From Bordetella sp. 02P26C-1 (GTDB lineage: Bacteria > Pseudomonadota > Gammaproteobacteria > Burkholderiales > Burkholderiaceae_B): a stretch of DNA of 64,000 nucleotides. The notes beneath the pieces are model-generated. The model did no database searches. It worked only from the letters and a program-made list of their open reading frames with translations, and was not told where the DNA came from. A program made the translations under genes and the position numbers. Shown in pieces: positions 51,891-60,418 of the stretch; position 1 is the stretch's first letter, and each line of letters opens with the position of its first letter. The DNA lies in NCBI RefSeq assembly GCF_009763255.1, contig NZ_WSJB01000002.1:62001-126000 (forward strand), read 5' to 3'.

Positions 51891-52886
51891 TTAGCTCAGT
51901 GTCCTGACGCTCACATACGGATCGGCGGCCTTGGGCGCAATCGGGTTGCGCAAGGGCCTGCCGAATTCCGGCACCTCGATTTCGAAACGATCGCCCGCCT
52001 GCGTCACGACGCCATCGGCAAAACTTAAGGTCGCGGTGCCGAAAAAGTGCACATGCATGGCCCCCGGTTGGCGAAATTGGGCATACTTGAAATGATGGTG
52101 TTCCAGGTTTGCCAGGGTATGAGCCATATTGGCTTCCCCAGTTAGAAACGGCTTTCTCCAGATGACCTGCCCATCACGCACGATGCGGGATTCGCCTTCC
52201 AGGTGTTCGGCGGGCTCGCCGATAAGCAGCTCGGGACCGAAGCTACAGGCTCGCAGCTTGGAATGCGCCAACCAGAGATAGTTGACCCGTTCCGTCACAT
52301 GGTCGGAGAACTCATTGCCCACCGCGAAACCGATACGCACCGGCTGACCGTGTTTGTCAATCAGATATAGACCCGTGAGTTCGGGTTCCTCGCCCGCGTC
52401 TTGTGCGAAGCCCGGCACGGGTAACGGCTGCTCGGGGGCCACCAGGATCGACCCATCACCCTTATAAAACCATTCCGGCTGTGCACCGGCCTGGTCTTGA
52501 GGCGGTTTTCCCCCCTCGAGGCCCATTTTGAACATTCGCATGGAGTCGGTGAGCGACGCTTCATCGGCAGCGACTTTGGCATGCATTGAATCGCGCGTGT
52601 CGGCGCTGCCCAAATGCGTCAGGCCAGTCCCGCTGACCAGGCAGTGCGCGGGATCGGGGTGGGTGAGCGGCGGCAGCAGACGCTGGGCGGAGATCAAATC
52701 TTCATACGACAGCGACGCGTTGCCCAGATGCTTTTCGACCATCGTGGTGAGCGGCACCTCTTGCTCGATCGCAGCCATGGCCAGCGCGTAGGTGCCGCCT
52801 GCCATCTCGATCGGTCGCACAGTGTCGGCATTGACCACCAAGGCTGCCTGCACGCCATCGCCCTGTTTAAACTGAATCAGTCGCAT
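51891..52886 (-). CDS. AraD1 / fumarylacetoacetate-hydrolase-family protein
   Basis: The product has 331 residues from the ATG at 52886, with GAGGCAGG before it. The family is recognised by SGTGLTHLGSADTRDSMHAK, EPELTGLYLIDKHG and GFAVGNEFSDHVTERVNYL, the metal-site Glu/Asp segment, plus MHVHFFGTATLSFADG at the end. It resembles the GguC/AraD1 group linked to sugar-acid catabolism, proposed to act on 2-keto-3-deoxy sugar acids. It starts 8 bp after the IlvD/Edd dehydratase stop; dehydration followed by a 2-keto-3-deoxy-acid step is therefore a natural sequence. Confidence 0.87.
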   Translation of the reverse strand: MRLIQFKQGDGVQAALVVNADTVRPIEMAGGTYALAMAAIEQEVPLTTMVEKHLGNASLSYEDLISAQRLLPPLTHPDPAHCLVSGTGLTHLGSADTRDSMHAKVAADEASLTDSMRMFKMGLEGGKPPQDQAGAQPEWFYKGDGSILVAPEQPLPVPGFAQDAGEEPELTGLYLIDKHGQPVRIGFAVGNEFSDHVTERVNYLWLAHSKLRACSFGPELLIGEPAEHLEGESRIVRDGQVIWRKPFLTGEANMAHTLANLEHHHFKYAQFRQPGAMHVHFFGTATLSFADGVVTQAGDRFEIEVPEFGRPLRNPIAPKAADPYVSVRTLS

Positions 52887-52894
52887 ATCCTGCC

Positions 52895-54625
52895 TCAATG
52901 ATTGTGACGCGGCACCTTGGCACCGCTTTTACCCACCAGGAAATCGAAGTCCGCGCCTTCGTGTGCCTGCAAGACGTGGTCGACATACAGCTTCACATAG
53001 CCACGCTCCGAATGGATGGCGGGCGCTTTCCAGCGTTGCCGCCGCGCTTCGAGCTCGGCATCGTCCACGTGCAGATGCAGGGTGCGTTTGGGCACATCCA
53101 ACGTAATCAGATCGCCATTTTCCACCAGCGCCAAGGGTCCCCCGACAGCCGCTTCGGGCGAGGTGTGCAACACGACGGTCCCATAGGCCGTGCCGGACAT
53201 GCGTGCATCCGAGAGCCGGATAATGTCGTTGATGCCGCGCTTGAGCAGTTTGGGTGGCAGCGGCATATTGCCCACTTCAGCCATCCCCGGGTAGCCCTTG
53301 GGTCCACAGTACTTCAGTACCATCACGCAGTTTTCATCGATATCCAGGTCGTCATCGTTGATGCGATCATGCAGGTCCTCGATGGATTCGAAGACCACCG
53401 CGCGCCCGGTATGCTGCAGCAGATGCGGCGAGGCGGCGGAGGGTTTGATGATGGCGCCGTCCGGTGCGAGATTGCCGCGCAGCACGGCAATGCCCGCGTC
53501 TTCTTTGAACGGTTTCTCAAAGCTGTGTATGACTTCCGGTCGCCAACAGGGGGCCTGGTCAATGTTCTCGCCCAGCGTTCGGCCGTTGACGGTCAGCGCA
53601 GAGCTATGCAGCAGTCCCTTTTCCGCCAGCTGGCGCAGAATCACCGGTAAACCGCCCGCTTCGAAGAAATCCTCCATCAGGAAGCGGCCCGACGGCATGA
53701 GATCGAGCAGGCAGTGCACGCTGCGTCCCAATTCGTCCCAATCGTCCAGTTTCAGATCCACGCCGATGCGGCGGGCCAGGGCGATCAGATGTACCACCGC
53801 ATTCGTCGAGCCGCCGATCGCGGCATTGGTGCGGATCGCGTTTTCAAACGCCTCGCGCGTGAGAATCTGCGACATGCACACATCGTCATGCACGAGCTGC
53901 ACAATGCGCCGTCCCGCTTCACGCGCCAGGAGATGACGCCGCGCATCAACCGCGGGGATGGCCGCATTGCCGGGCATGCCAATGCCTAGCGCCTCGACCA
54001 TGCACGCCATAGTCGAGGCAGTGCCCATCGTCATGCAATGCCCGTGCGAGCGATGCATGGCGGCTTCGGCTTCGTGAAACTGCTCGATCGTGATCGTGCC
54101 GGCGCGCAGTTGCTCGCTCATTGAAATCGTATTCGTGCCCGAGCCGACCGCCTTGCCTTCGTAGTAACCGCGCAGCATGGGACCGCCGGAGACGCCTATC
54201 GTCGGCAAATCGACACTCGCCGCGCCCATCAACAGCGCGGGCGTGGTCTTGTCGCAGCCCATCAGCAATACCACGCCATCGAGCGGATTGGCGCGAACCG
54301 CTTCCTCCACATCCATCGATGCCAGGTTGCGATACAGCATGGCGGTGGGACGCATCATCGTCTCGCCCAGCGACATGACGGGGAATTCCAGCGGAAAGCC
54401 GCCGGCGTCCAGCACGCCACGGCGAACATGCTCGGCCAGTTCGCGGAAATGCGAATTGCAGGGCGTGAGTTCCGACCACGTATTACAGATACCAATCACC
54501 GGGCGGCCGTCGAACTGATCCTGCGGGATGCCACTGTTCTTGAGCCAGGAGCGGTAATAGAACCCCATCTTGTCCTGCCGGTCGAACCACGCCCGGCTAC
54601 GGAGCTTTTTACGGTGCGTTGTCAT
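52895..54625 (-). CDS. IlvD/Edd-family sugar-acid dehydratase
   Basis: The product has 576 residues from the ATG at 54625, with GAGGAGACAAT before it. Iron-sulphur cysteines are C56 (ELTPCNSH), C124 (MGCDKTTPA) and C197 (SHGHCMTMG), spaced as in the [2Fe-2S] arabinonate/xylonate dehydratases. The lysine of CDKTTP (K126) is the carbamylated metal ligand in that group. DARMSGTAYG supplies the C-terminal catalytic serine. These enzymes dehydrate aldonic acids to 2-keto-3-deoxy acids. The neighbours are PdxA-like and AraD1 genes and a divergent LysR. The particular sugar acid is not defined by sequence. Confidence 0.93.
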   Translation of the reverse strand: MTTHRKKLRSRAWFDRQDKMGFYYRSWLKNSGIPQDQFDGRPVIGICNTWSELTPCNSHFRELAEHVRRGVLDAGGFPLEFPVMSLGETMMRPTAMLYRNLASMDVEEAVRANPLDGVVLLMGCDKTTPALLMGAASVDLPTIGVSGGPMLRGYYEGKAVGSGTNTISMSEQLRAGTITIEQFHEAEAAMHRSHGHCMTMGTASTMACMVEALGIGMPGNAAIPAVDARRHLLAREAGRRIVQLVHDDVCMSQILTREAFENAIRTNAAIGGSTNAVVHLIALARRIGVDLKLDDWDELGRSVHCLLDLMPSGRFLMEDFFEAGGLPVILRQLAEKGLLHSSALTVNGRTLGENIDQAPCWRPEVIHSFEKPFKEDAGIAVLRGNLAPDGAIIKPSAASPHLLQHTGRAVVFESIEDLHDRINDDDLDIDENCVMVLKYCGPKGYPGMAEVGNMPLPPKLLKRGINDIIRLSDARMSGTAYGTVVLHTSPEAAVGGPLALVENGDLITLDVPKRTLHLHVDDAELEARRQRWKAPAIHSERGYVKLYVDHVLQAHEGADFDFLVGKSGAKVPRHNH

Positions 54626-54654
54626 ATTGTCTCCTCGAAAGCAGCCATAGGTGT

Positions 54655-55677
54655 TCAGGCCGCCTGACGCTGCTGCTGCTGGCTGCTCGCGATGCGTACG
54701 CACAGGTCAAAGGCGTGCTGCAGCCCTTCGATATTAGCGATGCCTTTTCCGGCGATGTCGAATGCGCTGCCGCTAGCGGAGGTGACCACGGGAACCGGCA
54801 AGCCACCGTGCAAGGTCACGCCATGCTCGAAGCCAATCAGTTTCATGGCGATCTGCCCCTGGTCATGGAACATGGAAACCACCGCATCGAAATCGCCACG
54901 GCGCGCGGCGATGAAAATCGTATCCGGGGAGTAGGGCCCACGCGCGTCCGCGCCCATCGCGCGTGCGCGTTCCACTGCGGGGGCAATGACCTCGATTTCC
55001 TCCATACCGATCGAACCGCCGTCACCGGCATGCGGGTTCAAGCCCGACACGGCAATCCGGGGCTGCTCGATGCCCGCCTGACGCAGTGCGGTATCGATGA
55101 TCTTCACCGCATCGCAGATCGTCTCTTGCGTGATCAGGTCGGCGACTTCGCGTATCGGGACATGCGAGGTGACTCGCGAGGTCCATAGCTTGCCGGTGAT
55201 GTTGAACTCGCAGACGAAGCCGGGGATCTGCAACCTTTGCTGGATATGACGCAGCTCGTCTTCCTCTTGCAAACCGCCCAGTCGCAAGGAGTGCTTGTTT
55301 AGCGGGGCGAAGACGATCCCGTCACATAGTCCACGCTTGACGGCCTCGAGTGCGGTTTCGAGGGCCTGGAACGACGCATGCCCGGCTTGTACCGTGCATT
55401 CCCCCATGGGTGGGGATTTGCCATCCAGCCAGTTCTGCGCCAGTACGGTCAAACGACCCGGTTCATAGCGCACATCATCCAGGCTCTCGATGGTGAGCGT
55501 ATCCAGAGTAACGCCCACCAGGCGTTGTGCATCGGCCAGCATGACGGGATCGGTGATCACCAGTAGATCCGCGGCGTGCCGGTTTTGTTCGCGGGCTAAT
55601 AATTTGACGGCCATCTCTGGACCGACGCCGGCAGGATCACCGAGCAAGACCGCGAGACGGGGACGTTGAGTTTTCAT
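54655..55677 (-). CDS. PdxA-like dehydrogenase (PdxA2 group)
   Basis: The product has 340 residues. PdxA landmarks are GDPAGVGPEMAVK, the metal-binding histidines in VTSHVPIREV, LNPHAGDGGSIG and MFHDQGQIAMKLIGFEHGV, and TSASGSAFDIAGKG at the end. Catabolic PdxA homologues act on 4-phospho-threonate/erythronate or on cis-dihydrodiols such as that of terephthalate, while PdxA proper serves vitamin B6. The operon position (first gene, then the IlvD/Edd dehydratase 29 bp later) and the absence of other B6 genes favour a catabolic role. No DUF1537 kinase is adjacent. Confidence 0.9.
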   Translation of the reverse strand: MKTQRPRLAVLLGDPAGVGPEMAVKLLAREQNRHAADLLVITDPVMLADAQRLVGVTLDTLTIESLDDVRYEPGRLTVLAQNWLDGKSPPMGECTVQAGHASFQALETALEAVKRGLCDGIVFAPLNKHSLRLGGLQEEDELRHIQQRLQIPGFVCEFNITGKLWTSRVTSHVPIREVADLITQETICDAVKIIDTALRQAGIEQPRIAVSGLNPHAGDGGSIGMEEIEVIAPAVERARAMGADARGPYSPDTIFIAARRGDFDAVVSMFHDQGQIAMKLIGFEHGVTLHGGLPVPVVTSASGSAFDIAGKGIANIEGLQHAFDLCVRIASSQQQQRQAA

Positions 55678-55793
55678 CGTTATACCTTTGCTGTGAGTCG
55701 GGAGGGCCGCAATGCGTGGCGGCGTATTTCGGTATCTGTCGGCCAGGGGTACGCCAAGCCTCTGACGTAGAGCTTAGGCGGTAATGTCATTCC

Positions 55794-55818
55794 ATTCCAA
55801 TAGCAATTTTGCAGGAAT
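55794..55818. promoter_or_regulatory. Dyad in PdxA-like/LysR divergent promoter
   Basis: ATTCC (55794-55798) and GGAAT (55814-55818) enclose GCA (55803-55805) and TGC (55810-55812), a split dyad typical of LysR sites. It lies 28 bp upstream of the LysR start at 55846. A CGATATCG palindrome follows immediately. Confidence 0.4.
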
Positions 55819-55845
55819 CGATATCGTTTTGTGTATGATTCGAAC

Positions 55846-56790
55846 ATGTCTTCTCCCCCCGCCTACCCGTCCTTGTTGCTGCGTCTGCGCACCCGCCAGC
55901 TTGCGTTGCTCAGCCATCTGAATGCCGAACGTCATCTGGGGCGCGCCGCTGCCGCCATGCACATCAGTCAGCCCGCGGCTACCAAGTTGCTGCAACAAGT
56001 GGAAGACACGCTGGGCGTACCTTTATTCGAGCGTCACACCCGTGGCATGACGCCTACGCCTTATGGCGAGATCCTGATCCGCTACGCGCGCCGCATGCTG
56101 AACGACTTCGGTTTTGTGCAAGAGGAACTGGTCGCGCTGCGCGCGGGCCTGAGCGGCGTACTGCGTGTGGGCAGTGTGCCCGGCGCCGTGCCGGAGCTGC
56201 TGGCGCCCATGCTCAGCGCCTATAAACAGCAGCATCCGCGCGTTTCGGCGTCTGTGACTGTCGACACAAGTAATGTGCTGATCCGGCAATTAGCGCGAGG
56301 CGATGTGGATCTGGTGCTCGGTCGGGAAATCGAGGGCCATGGCGAGGGTGATTACGTGAGCGTGCCACTTCTCGAAGAAACGCTCGCCGTCGTCGCGCGG
56401 GCGCAGCATCCGTTGGCGGCTCGCACGAGCATCAGCCTTGCGGAGCTTGTCGAGGTGCCGTGGATTCTGCAGCCGCCGGGCTCTCCGCAGCGTGTGCGTT
56501 TTGACATGTCCTGGCAGGAAAGCGGCATCGATACCCGGCTGAACATCACGGAGTCGGCGTCGACGCTCGTCACCACGGCGATGCTGGAGGTCTCCGATAT
56601 GGTGGCAATTATGCCCGGCTCGCTCGCGCAGCATTATGGACGCCTGGGGTTGCTATGCGTGCTCCCGGTGGAGCTATATGCACGACTGCCGCCGATTTAC
56701 TTGATCACGCGTGATGATGATGCTCTGTCGCCCGCGGCCGCCCGTTTCGTCGCACAACTACGCAGCTACGTCGAGGGGGAAGGAGGCTGA
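55846..56790 (+). CDS. LysR-type regulator
   Basis: The product has 314 residues from the ATG at 55846; a GTG at 55831 would add five residues. The DNA-binding part reads LLSHLNAERHLGRAAAAMHISQPAATKLLQQVEDTLGVPLFERHTRGMTPTPYG with a shorter-than-usual linker, as in the GbpR/galactose-binding-protein-regulator branch often found with sugar-acid genes. It is divergent from PdxA-like - IlvD/Edd - AraD1 and is the obvious regulator of that operon. Confidence 0.92.
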   Translation: MSSPPAYPSLLLRLRTRQLALLSHLNAERHLGRAAAAMHISQPAATKLLQQVEDTLGVPLFERHTRGMTPTPYGEILIRYARRMLNDFGFVQEELVALRAGLSGVLRVGSVPGAVPELLAPMLSAYKQQHPRVSASVTVDTSNVLIRQLARGDVDLVLGREIEGHGEGDYVSVPLLEETLAVVARAQHPLAARTSISLAELVEVPWILQPPGSPQRVRFDMSWQESGIDTRLNITESASTLVTTAMLEVSDMVAIMPGSLAQHYGRLGLLCVLPVELYARLPPIYLITRDDDALSPAAARFVAQLRSYVEGEGG

Positions 56791-57115
56791 TAAATGTCGA
56801 TGGTGGTAGATTCAAACGCTGCAGGATATGTTGGCCGATGAGCCCAGGTGTCGGCAGGAATCCTGCGTCGCATGGAATTAGGCAAATCCTGCGACGGCAT
56901 TGCGGGTCTACGAGTGCACCAAGCTGACGCTTTACGCCCCAGTACGGTGAAGTCCATGGTGCACATCGATAAAACCCTGAGTATTGTTGAGCTACGCCGA
57001 TAAAACCATTGGTTTTTTTCATTTGTATGGCGTGACACAGTCCCCCATAGTATGGCTGTCCCGAGATCGAGTCGCGTCGATCCGGGCGCCAGACACAAAC
57101 TAAAGGGGAATACCA
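56791..57115. other. 325-bp intergenic region before the Bug - reductase operon
   Basis: No gene is recognisable. CGATAAAACC occurs twice (near 56964 and 56998), the second copy running into the palindrome AAACCATTGGTTT and a T-run (about 57003-57021). This may end LysR transcription or act as an operator for the Bug gene, whose ribosome site AAGGGGAATACC lies just before 57116. Confidence 0.45.
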
Positions 57116-58102
57116 ATGCGACGCGTCGTACGAGCCTGTTTGTCCATCATTGCCACGGTGCTCTCGGTCACGGCAGCGGCCAGCGCCGCCGCGAAAGAGG
57201 AGGCTTATCCCGAGCGTCCTATCCGGATGATGATTCCCTGGGCGGTGGGTGGCTCGACCGACATGCTTGGGCGCGTTCTGGCCGAGCGCATGGGCCGCGA
57301 GTTGGGAACCTCCATTGTTGTCGAGAACAAGCCCGGCGCCACGGGCACGATCGGCTATGCCCAGGTGGCGCGCGCGCCGGCCGATGGGTACACGATGCTC
57401 TTGGGCACGAACAGCACGTTCGCGATCGCTCCGCATTTTTATCGCGATCTGTCCTATGACATCGTCAAGGACTTCGTCCCGGTGGGGATGATCGGCGCGA
57501 ATCAGCAGGTGCTGTGCGTGCATCCCAAGGTTCCCGCGACCACCTTGGAAGAACTGATCAAGTTAAGCGAGAAACAACCCGGACAGCTGACCTATGCGTC
57601 GTCGGGTGTCGGCGGTTCGAGCCATCTGGCTACGGAGCTGTTGATGGAAGCCACCGGCATCGAAATGTTGCACGTGCCGTATCGCGGCGGTGCCCCCGCG
57701 CTGCAGGCCATCCTGGGCGGGCAGACGAATGTGGGCTTTGTCGATATCAGCATCGCGGAGCCGCTGATCCGTTCCGGCCAGCTACGCGCATTGGGTACCA
57801 GTGGGAAAAACCGCGCGCCTTTACTGCCCAACGTCCCGACGTTGGCCGAGGCGGGGGCGAAGGACTTCGAATCCTCAACGACCTTTGGCCTGTTCATGCC
57901 CGCAGGAGTGCCGCCTAAAGTCGTCGAGCGAGTCAACCGTGCATTGAACGCCGCGATGAAAGACCCGGAAGTTTCGAAAAAGCTCGGGCTCATGGGATAC
58001 GAACTGACGGGCGACAGTGCCGGCTCGTACGCCGAGTACGCCAAAGCCGAATCCGACAAATGGGGCAAGCTCATCAGCGTGCGCAATATCGCCCTGCCTT
58101 GA
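57116..58102 (+). CDS. Bug/TctC-family solute-binding protein
   Basis: The product has 328 residues. The signal peptide ends AAASAAAKEE, with cleavage probably after SAAA. The first loop PWAVGGSTD departs slightly from PGGGTD, and the second is HVPYRGGAPALQAILGG with Arg for Lys. The old-yellow-enzyme-type reductase begins 15 bp downstream, so the ligand is plausibly an unsaturated carbonyl compound or is converted into one. No regulator is divergent; the LysR on the other side of the reductase gene is convergent. Confidence 0.92.
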   Translation: MRRVVRACLSIIATVLSVTAAASAAAKEEAYPERPIRMMIPWAVGGSTDMLGRVLAERMGRELGTSIVVENKPGATGTIGYAQVARAPADGYTMLLGTNSTFAIAPHFYRDLSYDIVKDFVPVGMIGANQQVLCVHPKVPATTLEELIKLSEKQPGQLTYASSGVGGSSHLATELLMEATGIEMLHVPYRGGAPALQAILGGQTNVGFVDISIAEPLIRSGQLRALGTSGKNRAPLLPNVPTLAEAGAKDFESSTTFGLFMPAGVPPKVVERVNRALNAAMKDPEVSKKLGLMGYELTGDSAGSYAEYAKAESDKWGKLISVRNIALP

Positions 58103-58117
58103 TTTCAGACGACCACT

Positions 58118-59254
58118 ATGTCAGATCCCTTATTGCTTTCCCCTATCACGCTGCGCGGGCTGACGCTGCGCAATCGCATTGTCGTCTCTCCCATGTGTCA
58201 GTACGCGTCGAAAGATGGGGCGCCTACCGACTGGCATCTGGTGCACCTGGGCAAGTTCGCGCTGGGTGGGGCGGGGATCGTGTTCTGCGAAGAGACAGCA
58301 GTAGAAGAGCGTGGCCGCAAGACGTATGGTTGCGCCGGCATCTATGACGATCGGCACATCCCCGCGTATCGGCGCATCACGGATTTCATACGGAGTCATG
58401 GGGCGTCGCCGGCGATCCAACTCGGACACGCGGGTCGCAAGGCCTCGTGCGGGCCACCATGGACGAACTTCCGGCCGCTGACCGAAGAAGATGCCGCCGC
58501 TGGCATGACGCCTTGGCGCGGGGTCTCGGCCAGCGAAATCCCCGCCAAGCCCGGTGCACTGACACCGATTCAATTGGACGAAGCGGGGATCGAAGAGGTC
58601 ATCGGCTCCTGGCGCACCGCGGCGCAACGCAGCATCGACGCGGGCTTCGAGATATGCGAGATCCACGGCGCGCATGGGTATCTGATTCAACAGTTCCTGT
58701 CGCCCTTATCAAATACGAGGACCGACGCCTGGGGCGGTTCGCTCGAGAATCGCATGCGCCTCGCGCTGCGCATCTCCGAGGAGATACGCGCGGTCTGGCC
58801 CGAGGATAAACCGGTGTTCTTCCGCGTCTCTGCCGTGGACGGTACCGGTGGCGCGTGGGATATGGACGATACGGTGGCGCTATCGAAAGCCTTGCAAGCG
58901 CGCGGCATCGATGTGGTCACGTGTTCGTCTGGCGGGATCAATGGTCCGCTGAATATGGCCGTCGTGCCCAGAGTGCCGGGTTATCAGGTGCCGTACGCGG
59001 AGCGGGTGCGCCGCGAAGCGAATATCGCGACCTGTGCCGTGGGACTGATCACCGAGCCGCGGCATGCCGAGGAGATTCTGCACGCGGGGCAGGCCGATCT
59101 GATCGCGCTGGCTCGCGAGGTGATGGTGGACCCGAACTGGCCGGTGCGGGCGGGACGCGAGCTGGGCAAAGAAGACTACCTGGACGTGCTACCGCCGGAT
59201 TACGCATGGTGGTTGCGGCGACGCGAGGAAATCCGTCGGATCTCCAATGTCTGA
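58118..59254 (+). CDS. NADH:flavin oxidoreductase, YqjM/NamA-type old yellow enzyme
   Basis: The product has 378 residues. The YqjM branch signature is SPMCQYAS with regulatory C27. Substrate-binding histidines lie in EIHGAHGYLIQQFLSPLSN (H-x-x-H), and QLGHAGRK and DAWGGSLENR complete FMN binding. Such enzymes reduce activated C=C bonds in enals, enones and related compounds using NADPH. It is the second gene after a Bug receptor. The LysR gene 67 bp beyond is convergent. The length is about 40 residues more than YqjM, mainly at the C-terminus (YAWWLRRREEIRRISNV). Confidence 0.93.
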   Translation: MSDPLLLSPITLRGLTLRNRIVVSPMCQYASKDGAPTDWHLVHLGKFALGGAGIVFCEETAVEERGRKTYGCAGIYDDRHIPAYRRITDFIRSHGASPAIQLGHAGRKASCGPPWTNFRPLTEEDAAAGMTPWRGVSASEIPAKPGALTPIQLDEAGIEEVIGSWRTAAQRSIDAGFEICEIHGAHGYLIQQFLSPLSNTRTDAWGGSLENRMRLALRISEEIRAVWPEDKPVFFRVSAVDGTGGAWDMDDTVALSKALQARGIDVVTCSSGGINGPLNMAVVPRVPGYQVPYAERVRREANIATCAVGLITEPRHAEEILHAGQADLIALAREVMVDPNWPVRAGRELGKEDYLDVLPPDYAWWLRRREEIRRISNV

Positions 59255-59321
59255 AGGGCGGGGATGGAGGTCGATGCGTCAATCCGAGGCAAGCGTGCAT
59301 CCGGATGGCGGTCGGCCATCG

Positions 59322-60275
59322 CTATGTGGGCTGTGCCAGCGATTCGCTGAGTTCCACGCCAGCTGGTAGCGAAGTTTCCCGCAGGGTGTTGGATAGGGCC
59401 TGTAGCAATGCCTGGGCCGTGGAAGAGATCGAGCGCAGCCGCCGCGTGACGAGAAAGAGTTCGCGGTAAACGGTAGGCTCTTCAAGTGGCAGAAAGGTCA
59501 ACGCGTCCAACTGGTGAGTTTGCGCGGTGAGCGTGGGCAGGATGCAGATTCTCTGGCCGAGTTGCAGCATGGAATAAAGCGATGAAGAACTCGAGACTTC
59601 CTCATGATGTTCGGCCAGATCGAATTGCTGCAGCGTGCCGCGGTGCACGCTTCCGACATGGGTGTCGGAGGCTAGTCCGACCAGGTTGCCACGGTAGGGA
59701 GACACTTGCGCCCAAGTCAGCGCCCCGTCGTGGCGGGCCAGGGGATGGTCGTCGCTGCACACCACGCCATAGCGGTCTCGTAGCAACAGCGAGTATTCGA
59801 GTTCATCGTAGTTCGACAGCCGGCTGGTCAGCCCAAAGTCGAGTTCGCCATCACGGACGCGCCTCTCGATCTCGGCCGAGCCCCCCTCGCGGATCGATAG
59901 CGTTACCTGGGGATAGTCGGCCTGAAATCTGGGCAACGCCGGGATGACGAGCCACACCAGGACCGAGGGGGCGGCGGCGATTCGCAAGTGACCCTGCTGC
60001 TGCAACGCCACGGCGCGAAGATCGCTGACCACGGTGTCGAACTGCTGCAGCAAGGCGCTGGCTTGCCGATGCAGATGTCTGGCGGCCGGTGTCAGAGTCA
60101 CGCTGCGCGTGGTGCGGTCAAACAGTTTGAAGCCGATGTCAGATTCGAGCTGATTAATGGTCGAGCTCAGTGACGACTGAGTGAGAAACAAGCGTTCCGC
60201 CGCGCGCGTGAACGAGCCCGTATCGGCCACCGCGACAAAGCTGCGTAAGTGGCGAAGCGTGATGTGGGTGGACAT
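59322..60275 (-). CDS. LysR-type regulator
   Basis: The product has 317 residues. Helix-turn-helix region DTGSFTRAAERLFLTQSSLSSTINQLESDIG, then LFDRTTRSVTLTPAARHL, followed by the effector domain. Divergent from hyuA with 143 bp between starts, which hold a well-formed dyad at 60313-60349. It most likely controls the HyuA-HyuB operon, and perhaps also the Bug - reductase genes with which it is convergent. Confidence 0.92.
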   Translation of the reverse strand: MSTHITLRHLRSFVAVADTGSFTRAAERLFLTQSSLSSTINQLESDIGFKLFDRTTRSVTLTPAARHLHRQASALLQQFDTVVSDLRAVALQQQGHLRIAAAPSVLVWLVIPALPRFQADYPQVTLSIREGGSAEIERRVRDGELDFGLTSRLSNYDELEYSLLLRDRYGVVCSDDHPLARHDGALTWAQVSPYRGNLVGLASDTHVGSVHRGTLQQFDLAEHHEEVSSSSSLYSMLQLGQRICILPTLTAQTHQLDALTFLPLEEPTVYRELFLVTRRLRSISSTAQALLQALSNTLRETSLPAGVELSESLAQPT

Positions 60276-60312
60276 GGCGGTGACCTCGCGGCAGGGATAT
60301 TTTGCGGCCCAG

Positions 60313-60349
60313 AATATATTGGTTTCATCACTGAATCAACCTGAATATT
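60313..60349. promoter_or_regulatory. Split dyad in the LysR/hyuA divergent promoter
   Basis: AATAT (60313-60317), three bases, GGTT (60321-60324), a 13-bp centre, AACC (60338-60341), three bases, ATATT (60345-60349): both outer and inner arms are exact reverse complements with equal spacing. The element lies between the LysR start (60275) and the hyuA start (60419). Confidence 0.6.
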
Positions 60350-60418
60350 TCATTTGTAGTCGTTAATCCGGCTACCTATCATCACCACACGTTCTACTTC
60401 TAAGCGAGCAACGAGATC

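Noticed and set aside
56705-57523. 272-codon minus-strand frame over the LysR end and Bug start
   Set aside because: It is antisense to two well-supported genes and the intergenic gap, with no recognisable domain.
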